Part shown: in pieces, positions 58,351-64,000 of the stretch
Position numbering within the stretch: the stretch's first letter is position 1
Layout: every line of letters starts with the position of its first letter
Assembly: GCA_024405735.1 (NCBI GenBank)
Contig: JAKSOF010000001.1
Location: forward strand, 62,001 to 126,000
From: Victivallaceae bacterium
GTDB lineage: Bacteria > Verrucomicrobiota > Lentisphaeria > Victivallales > Victivallaceae
Length of the DNA stretch: 64,000 nucleotides
Direction of reading: 5' to 3'
Position numbers and translations under genes: made by a program
The notes under the pieces: model-generated
The model's input: the letters and a program-made list of their open reading frames with translations, nothing else
The model's database searches: none
Told to the model about the DNA's origin: nothing

Positions 58351-59473
58351 TGACAAAGTTTTGTCGCTGAAAGACTTCCGCCACTCCTTGCATCGGCATC
58401 CGGAAATTGCGGGGCGCGAAGTTGAAACGCAACGCCTGATCCGTTCGCAACTTGCGGCTCTGCCGCTGGAAGTGCTTCCGCCTTTGATCGGCACGGATAC
58501 CGTCGCCGTGCTCCGCGGGAAGCGTCCCGGAATTACCGTCGCATTGCGCGCCGACATCGACGCGCTCCCCGTTGAGGAAAAAAACGGCATCGACTGGAAA
58601 TCGGAGATTCCCGGGATGATGCACGCATGCGGACACGATGTTCACACGGCGATCCTCCTCGGCGCGGCGCGGCTTTTATGTCAGGAGGAGTTTGCCGGAA
58701 ACATCCGTTTCATCTGGCAACCGGGCGAAGAAAAAAGGGCGATGGCAAAACACTTGGTCGGGGCGGGAGTCCTTGAGCCGATGCCGGACTGGATCTTTGC
58801 GCTTCACGTCGCGCCCAGACTTCCTTTCGGGCAGATCGCCTGCCGCGCCGGTACGGTCGCGGCATCAAGTCTGCATTTCGCCATCGAAGTAAAAGGGCAG
58901 GGGGGACACGGCAGTATGCCGCACCGCGCCCGCACCCCCATCGTCCCCGCCGCTGAAATCATTCTCGAACTGGAAAAGTTGCGGCAAAGGGAAAAAGGTG
59001 TTACATTCAGCATCGGCGTTCTGCAAAGTGGCGCCGTCGACAACGTCATTCCCGACACCGCCCGTTTCGGCGGTACGCTCCGCACCTTTTCCCAGGCGGA
59101 TTGCGAAAAAATGCAAGAAACTTTTATCGCGATTTGCGCCGCTGCGGCGAAAAAATATCAAATCGAAGTGAATTTTCTCCCGTCCCCCGATTTTTATCCG
59201 CCGGCGGTCAACGATGCCGAAGCCGTCGAAATCGTCCGGCAGGTCGCGGGCAAGGATTATCTTGCGGCGCCGAAACCCTCGATGTCCTCCGAAGATTTCG
59301 CCTATTATTTGCAAAAGTGCCGCGGCGCGATTTTCGCACTCGGCATCGGGCGGCATCTGCCGCCGTTGCACAATGCCGGACTTCTGGTGCCGGACGAAAT
59401 CATAGATAAAGGGTCGGATCTGCTTCGTCGTCTGGCATTAACAGCTCTTCGTCGGCACGTTTCGGCGCGTTGA
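58337..59473 (+). CDS. M20-family amidohydrolase (peptidase M20D type)
   Basis: 378 residues from ATG 58337, overlapping pyrC by 14 bases. Metal-binding motifs: LRADIDALP and MHACGHDVHTA, a WQPGEE segment with the general base Glu, and a dimerisation domain (about 165-275). M20D members deacylate N-acyl amino acids such as hippurate, indole-acetyl amino acids or diaminopimelate precursors. The 3' end overlaps the convergent mrdA gene by 74 bases, so the last 24 residues share DNA with the PBP2 C-terminus. Confidence 0.9.
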   Translation: MTGGNDKVLSLKDFRHSLHRHPEIAGREVETQRLIRSQLAALPLEVLPPLIGTDTVAVLRGKRPGITVALRADIDALPVEEKNGIDWKSEIPGMMHACGHDVHTAILLGAARLLCQEEFAGNIRFIWQPGEEKRAMAKHLVGAGVLEPMPDWIFALHVAPRLPFGQIACRAGTVAASSLHFAIEVKGQGGHGSMPHRARTPIVPAAEIILELEKLRQREKGVTFSIGVLQSGAVDNVIPDTARFGGTLRTFSQADCEKMQETFIAICAAAAKKYQIEVNFLPSPDFYPPAVNDAEAVEIVRQVAGKDYLAAPKPSMSSEDFAYYLQKCRGAIFALGIGRHLPPLHNAGLLVPDEIIDKGSDLLRRLALTALRRHVSAR

Positions 59474-61301
59474 GCAGATACTGGCGGAAAAACTCACTGG
59501 CAAGCGGCGCACAGCTTGAACCTCCCGAACGGGCGTTTTCCTGCAAGACCGCAATGCTGTAAGTCCTTTTTTTGTAAGTCGTAAAGGCGATGAACCAGGC
59601 GTTGATGCGCAAATTGGGCTTTCTGCCGATTTCCGCACTGCCGGTCTTGCCGTAAATTTTCAATCCGTCCAAAGCCGCCCGTCTGCCGGAACCTCCCGGC
59701 GCATTGACGACCTGATCCATCCCGTCCTGAATGACCTTGAGCATTTCCGGTGTACCGTTGAGGGAATCGACGGCGACGACTGGACGGGTGAATAATATAT
59801 TGCCGTAGGGATCGATTGCGTTTTTGATGAGGTGAGGTTGCCATACGGTGCCGCCGTTGGCGATCGCCGCCGCAAAAAGCGCCGCCTGAAGCGGAGTGAC
59901 TTCAATAATTCCCTGACCGATGGAAAGCAGCGCGCTGTCGTAGGCATTCCATCGCGTCCGGAAGCGGCGCATTTTGATTTCATCCGACGGAAAAATCCCG
60001 GCGCTTTCGCCGATCTCGACCCCGGTTTTGCGTCCGATCCCCGCGTGGCGCATCGTTTCGCAGACATTTTTTTTGCCGATCGCCAGCATATTTTGGATCA
60101 TAAAACTGTTGCACGAATGCTTGATCGCGTCCCTCATATCCATTTCCCCGTGTCCGCCGCGGCGATAAGCGGCACAGCGGACGACCGCATTGCCGATCTC
60201 GTTGAATCCGTCGCAAAACACCTTTTCGTACGAAGAAAGTCCCGCCGTCTGGTAGCCGAGGCAAACCAGCGGCTTGACAATGGAGCCGGGGGTGAAACTT
60301 CCCTGAAACGCCCGGTGGATCAACGGTCGCTCCGGATCTTTTTGCAACGCGTCATAATAGGTGCGGGGCAATGCGGGAACGAATTTCGCCAGATCGTACC
60401 CCGGAGAAGATGCCGCCGCGAGGATGTCCCCGTTGGCGGCGTCGAGGACGACGATCGCGCCCCGCGAACCTTCGAGCAAATTTTCCGCAATGCGCTGAGC
60501 GCGGCTGTCAAGCGTCAGAATGATGTGGTTCCCGTCGACGGGGTCGCTTTTTTCAACCGGTTCATTGTGGGCGAAACCGAGATGATCGACCCGGATCAGC
60601 GATGAACCGGGGGCGCCCCGCAAACCGCGGATCTGCGTGCCGGGGACTACAAGGTCGGCGACTTGCTCCACTCCGTTGCGGCCGACGATGTCGGGGATGT
60701 AGTAGAAAAAATCTTCCTTATCTTTCGGTTTTTCGGCAAGGTCGACCCCGGTGTAGCCGATAAGGTGACACGCCAACCGTCCGCCGGGATAGCAACGGCT
60801 GGCTTCCGACTCGAGATCGACGCCGCGCCAATTGCCGATCTCCTCATAAAGCCGGGCGGCTTCCTGCGGCGACAGCCGTGAAAAAAGCACAAGCGGCAAT
60901 CCCGGTTTGGTATTCAAGTGAAGCACGATGCGTTCGCGTGTCAATGGGGAATCTTTGCCGATGGCTCGCGAAAGAGTTTCCGCCGCACGAAGCATATAAT
61001 CAATCGTTTTCCGACGGCGGTTGAACCGCATTTCCCCGGGATAAAACAAAAGCGAAAACCCCGGTTCGTTATCCGCGAGGATCACCTGATCGGCGGAAAG
61101 GATCCGCCCGCGCCGGGCAGGGATGCGGATCCGGCGCAGCGTCTGCCGCTCCTGGATTTTCAACGCCTTGCCGCTGTTTTCGATTTGCAGCGTGTATGCC
61201 CGGAAAATCAGCACCAGTACGCCGAGAAACATCAGACTGCCCAGAAGCAGGACCCGGTGATGCTGACTGTAAAGCGAGAAACGCAGATAATCCCGCCTCA
61301 T
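59400..61301 (-). CDS. mrdA: Penicillin-binding protein 2, peptidoglycan transpeptidase
   Basis: 633 residues. Single N-terminal membrane helix (about 17-38), non-catalytic dimerisation domain, then the transpeptidase domain with SxxK at S340-IV-K343, SxN at S396-C-N398, and KTG at 552-554. Partner of RodA in lateral-wall synthesis. Third gene of mreC-mreD-mrdA, overlapping mreD by 4 bases. No rodA follows within the window. Confidence 0.96.
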   Translation of the reverse strand: MRRDYLRFSLYSQHHRVLLLGSLMFLGVLVLIFRAYTLQIENSGKALKIQERQTLRRIRIPARRGRILSADQVILADNEPGFSLLFYPGEMRFNRRRKTIDYMLRAAETLSRAIGKDSPLTRERIVLHLNTKPGLPLVLFSRLSPQEAARLYEEIGNWRGVDLESEASRCYPGGRLACHLIGYTGVDLAEKPKDKEDFFYYIPDIVGRNGVEQVADLVVPGTQIRGLRGAPGSSLIRVDHLGFAHNEPVEKSDPVDGNHIILTLDSRAQRIAENLLEGSRGAIVVLDAANGDILAAASSPGYDLAKFVPALPRTYYDALQKDPERPLIHRAFQGSFTPGSIVKPLVCLGYQTAGLSSYEKVFCDGFNEIGNAVVRCAAYRRGGHGEMDMRDAIKHSCNSFMIQNMLAIGKKNVCETMRHAGIGRKTGVEIGESAGIFPSDEIKMRRFRTRWNAYDSALLSIGQGIIEVTPLQAALFAAAIANGGTVWQPHLIKNAIDPYGNILFTRPVVAVDSLNGTPEMLKVIQDGMDQVVNAPGGSGRRAALDGLKIYGKTGSAEIGRKPNLRINAWFIAFTTYKKRTYSIAVLQENARSGGSSCAPLASEFFRQYLLNAPKRADEELLMPDDEADPTLYL

Positions 61302-61861
61302 CGGACACCTCTTTCGTGAGTCACCGTTTTTTGCGACACTTTGCGTCCGCCGTGATAAAGTGTCGCATTTTCATCAAGTTCGGCGCAATAAGGCAATGTC
61401 CCGATACGGCGGGCGATCGCGTCGAATCCGAAAATCAAAAGGCAAAAAAGAAAAGTCCATACCGCGACGATGATCGGGAGTCCCCATATTTCCTGCCAGA
61501 TCGCCGCGTTCTTTCCGACAAAAAAAATCGAGGAAAACGCCAGCAAAAACGCATAAAGCGCCCCGCAGACGAGCGCGGATAAAACGCCGCTGTTTTTTAT
61601 TGTTTCCGGCATGAATCTGCGGTTGAAAAGCAATGCCGCCGGAAGCAGACAACTTTCCAGCGGCAGACTCCGCGCGTAAATCCCGTCGAGCGCAAGCCCG
61701 ATGACAATGGAAAGCAGCAAAGCGTTTTTCCAGGAAGTCGTCGTCGCGAAATAAAGGATGGATGCTCCGGCAAGCGGAACAAAAAAACCGCAGTTTCCGA
61801 AAATGAGTTCCAGAATCATCATCGCGATGGTTGCGCACCAACTGAAAAGCAGGGCAATCAT
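61298..61861 (-). CDS. mreD: Rod shape-determining protein MreD
   Basis: 187 residues with about five hydrophobic helices. Sequence similarity within MreD is low; the call rests on size, topology and position between mreC and mrdA, overlapping both by 4 bases. Confidence 0.88.
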   Translation of the reverse strand: MIALLFSWCATIAMMILELIFGNCGFFVPLAGASILYFATTTSWKNALLLSIVIGLALDGIYARSLPLESCLLPAALLFNRRFMPETIKNSGVLSALVCGALYAFLLAFSSIFFVGKNAAIWQEIWGLPIIVAVWTFLFCLLIFGFDAIARRIGTLPYCAELDENATLYHGGRKVSQKTVTHERGVR

Positions 61862-62715
61862 AGATTTGTGCCTTCATTGCGGGAAAGAATGAGGACAAAA
61901 TGGATCTCGTCGATCGCGGCGGCGGGCATCGCGTTTCCGGAATGGCGTTTTTCGACCGAATAAAGCGGATCGACTGTGTTGAGCGCGCGGATCGTCCCGA
62001 TCGTGATGTTCGGCGGAATGCGGTATTCAAAACCGCTTGTCACCATTTCTTCGCCCGTAGCGATATTATCTGCACCGGAAAGATACTCGATGCCGATCAG
62101 CCCCGCGCCCGGATCGCGGTTCGCCGTATTGGCGAAGCCGATGCCGCCGGAATTTTTCAAACGGAAAGAAAAACGGAAATTCCCGTTGTAAAGCGTGTAG
62201 ACCAAGGCGCTGTGACGGTCGACCGTGTGGACGACGCCGACAAGAAGCAGAGTGCCGTCGTCCCGTACCGTGACGACGACGTCGCCGCAGGAAATGCCGT
62301 CCTCGCTTCCCCGGTCAACGGTGAACTGAGTCCGCCAGAAAAGCGGATCGCGCAAAATGATTTCTGCGGAAACGCTCCGCCATTGCAAAGACTCCCGCAA
62401 TTTCCAGAGTTTGCGCAGTTTCCGGTTTTCCGCATCCGCATTGCCGGCAAAAAAGGCGCGGACGGCAAGTTCCTGGTTGCGCTCCTGCAATGCCGTGATC
62501 TTTTGAGCAAGTTCCTCGCGGGAAAAAAGCAGTAACGACTGATCGGCGATCCGGTCGCCGGTGAACTTTTCCAACGCGAGGTAAGGGTAGAAAAAACGCC
62601 CGGCGATCCTGCCGCTTTTACCGCTGATCAACGAAAATGCGGCAAAAAGAAGCAGAAATCCGAAAAAGATCCCCAACGCCCACAAGAGCCGGTTGCTGTT
62701 TTGCGTCTGTTTCAT
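61858..62715 (-). CDS. mreC: Rod shape-determining protein MreC
   Basis: 285 residues: a membrane anchor (LLWALGIFFGFLLLFAAF, about 9-26), a coiled coil (about 63-105: LAQKITALQERNQELAVRA), and the two beta domains of MreC with VTVRDDGTLLLVGVV and IGTIRALNTVDPLYSVE. Scaffold of the elongasome. First gene of the operon; no mreB upstream in the window. Confidence 0.92.
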   Translation of the reverse strand: MKQTQNSNRLLWALGIFFGFLLLFAAFSLISGKSGRIAGRFFYPYLALEKFTGDRIADQSLLLFSREELAQKITALQERNQELAVRAFFAGNADAENRKLRKLWKLRESLQWRSVSAEIILRDPLFWRTQFTVDRGSEDGISCGDVVVTVRDDGTLLLVGVVHTVDRHSALVYTLYNGNFRFSFRLKNSGGIGFANTANRDPGAGLIGIEYLSGADNIATGEEMVTSGFEYRIPPNITIGTIRALNTVDPLYSVEKRHSGNAMPAAAIDEIHFVLILSRNEGTNL

Positions 62716-62742
62716 AGGATATATAGTACCTTATATTTATAT

Positions 62743-62771
62743 AAGATAATGGCGAAACGGCATTTTTTCAA
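62743..62771 (-). promoter_or_regulatory. mreC operon promoter
   Basis: Minus-strand TTGAAA (62771-62766), 17-base spacer, TATCTT (62748-62743). The remaining divergent gap to 62936 shows no clear promoter for the plus-strand gene; TTGCGT-N16-TATATG (62788-62815) is a weak candidate. Confidence 0.6.
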
Positions 62772-62936
62772 CAAAAGGGGAGGGGCCTTGCGTCGGAAAA
62801 GCGGGAAAATATATGGATATTTCACGCTTTCTTTTGCCGGAATAAAGATTTTGTTGCATTTTATGTGGAAAAAAACGGTTTGAAAGAGTAGATTTTATGG
62901 TGTTGCACTTTCATTCATCAAAAGAGAGGTGAAAAA

Positions 62937-64000
62937 ATGGCTTTGACAATGATCAAAAATGCCCGTTTGGTCAGCGCGGGGATCGAATTCGACGGTGTGC
63001 TGATGATCGACGGCAACAAAATCGATGCGCTTTTGGAGAAGGAACCGGAAAATTTCTCCGGCAAGGTGATCGACGCCAAGGGCGATTATGTGATGCCCGG
63101 CTTTATTGACTTGCACTGTCACGGCCGCAACAACTGCGACTTTTCCGACGGCGATGCCGAAAAGACGCGCACGATCCTCGATCACAAACTGGAGGAGGGG
63201 GTCACGACGATGCTCCCGACGACGCTGACGCTGCCGGAAAAAGATCTCGCGGCGACTTTAAAAAGCGTCGCAAGTTACGATCAGAAAACAGGTTGCAAGG
63301 TTCCCGGAGTCCACTTGGAGGGGCCTTTCATCAATCCGAAATGCCTCGGCGCGCAAAATCCCGATTTCGTCCGCGCCGCCGATATTGAGGAAATAAAACG
63401 GCTCAACGCGATCTTTCCGGTCAAAAAAGTGACTTATGCCGTCGAAATGCCCGGCGGGGCCGCCTTTGCCGGCAAGTTGCAGAAACTCGGCATCACGCCG
63501 AGTTGCACCCACAGTGCCGCGAAATACGATGATTTCGTCGCCGCTTACCGCTCGGGATTACGCAATCTGTCGCATTTCTGCAATCAGATGACCGCCTTGC
63601 ATCACCGCGACATCGGACTTGTCGGGGCAGGGCTGTTGCATCACGATGTTTTCACCGAATTCATCTGCGACAAACTGCATATCAGCGTACCGATGATCCA
63701 ACTGGTCTTTCAGATCAAGAAATGCGATCACGTCATCCTGATTTCCGATGCGATGCGCGCCGCCGGGATGCCCGACGGCGACTATACCCTCGGCGGGTTG
63801 CCGGTCGTAGTCAAAGAAGGCGCCGCCCGTTTGAGGGAAGGGGGCGCACTCGCCGGAAGCACGTTGCTGATCTCGACCGCGCTCAAAAACATCTATGAGA
63901 TCACCGGCTTGCCGCTTTCGGAAGTCATCAAATCGGCGACATCGACGCCCGCCGCTTCGATCGGCTTAAGCGGAGTCGGTAAATTACAAGCCGGATTCGC
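62937..64000 (+). CDS. N-acetylglucosamine-6-phosphate deacetylase-like protein, cut by window edge
   Basis: At least 354 residues from ATG 62937 (GAGAGGTG upstream); the frame runs off the right edge. Amidohydrolase motifs: IDLHCHGRNNCD (HxH metal pair variant), HLEGPFINPKCLG, PSCTHSAAKYDD, LSHFCNQMTAL and ISDAMRAAGMPDG with the catalytic Asp. It is clearly divergent from nagA at 24147 in the second and fourth motifs. Members of this branch include NagA and deacetylases of other N-acetyl hexosamine phosphates, so substrate should be left open. Confidence 0.9.
   Translation, partial: MALTMIKNARLVSAGIEFDGVLMIDGNKIDALLEKEPENFSGKVIDAKGDYVMPGFIDLHCHGRNNCDFSDGDAEKTRTILDHKLEEGVTTMLPTTLTLPEKDLAATLKSVASYDQKTGCKVPGVHLEGPFINPKCLGAQNPDFVRAADIEEIKRLNAIFPVKKVTYAVEMPGGAAFAGKLQKLGITPSCTHSAAKYDDFVAAYRSGLRNLSHFCNQMTALHHRDIGLVGAGLLHHDVFTEFICDKLHISVPMIQLVFQIKKCDHVILISDAMRAAGMPDGDYTLGGLPVVVKEGAARLREGGALAGSTLLISTALKNIYEITGLPLSEVIKSATSTPAASIGLSGVGKLQAGF

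Noticed and set aside
62749-62883. 44-codon basic ORF (MAKRHFFNKRGG...) upstream of the second nagA-like gene
   Set aside because: Overlaps the mreC promoter on the other strand, has no ribosome binding site, and resembles no known small protein.

Overview
The window looks like a chromosome segment of a Gram-negative saccharolytic bacterium of the PVC superphylum, most likely Lentisphaerota (Victivallis-like). This is an inference. It rests on the pairing of an ECF sigma factor with a membrane Ser/Thr kinase, the many carbohydrate-active enzymes (GH3, GH16, two NagA-like deacetylases, DUF4432, an enolase-superfamily dehydratase), the tiny AURKAIP1/COX24-type ribosomal protein gene, the outer-membrane lipoprotein machinery and the moderately GC-rich codon use. 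No marker gene settles the taxonomy. Promoters are unusually easy to read: at least ten have a TTGCNN -35, a 16-17 base spacer and TATATT as -10.

Layout. 147-9360 (+) is a sugar-catabolic operon: IclR regulator, GalD-like dehydratase, SDR dehydrogenase, a large unknown lipoprotein, a mutarotase-like protein, an MFS transporter and a GH16 glycanase. It has an odd 87-base direct repeat at the SDR/lipoprotein junction. tRNA-Arg follows. 9621-19633 (+) is the most unusual region: ECF sigma factor, transmembrane kinase with two tandem extracytoplasmic repeats, a 250-base leader that can fold into two competing hairpins, then an array of small unknown genes around a Ycf46-like AAA+ ATPase and a YkvA/DUF1232 membrane protein, ending with Cys-rich, single-helix membrane and secreted Val/Pro/Tyr-rich proteins. 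I regard it as a candidate undescribed envelope-signalling or stress system. 19634-19931 is structured noncoding DNA.

19932-27548 (-) holds prfA and rpmE, then a six-gene operon (unknown TIM-barrel-like protein, nagA, SAM methyltransferase, chorismate mutase, DUF4432, ung). 27637-27890 is a MITE-like element with 38-base terminal inverted repeats and five internal hairpins. 27971-37438 (+) carries an FKBP isomerase, GH3, tRNA-Thr, a mini ribosomal protein, rlmN, a small lipoprotein, lolC and lolD homologues, an LysM L,D-transpeptidase, accA and an ArgA-like acetyltransferase, the later genes overlapping as one operon.

37454-54326 is mostly minus-strand housekeeping: uvrC, rng, fmt (TTG start), a divergent folK (GTG start), an HNH protein, a hexosamine kinase/nucleotidyltransferase pair, then the uppS-dxs-ispH-miaB-proB operon, a small CBM48 protein on the plus strand, and dnaE. 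54463-59473 (+) has azlCD and a pyrR-pyrB-pyrC-M20 amidohydrolase operon. The last gene overlaps convergent mrdA by 74 bases. mreC-mreD-mrdA (-) form the cell-shape operon, and a second nagA-like gene runs off the right edge.
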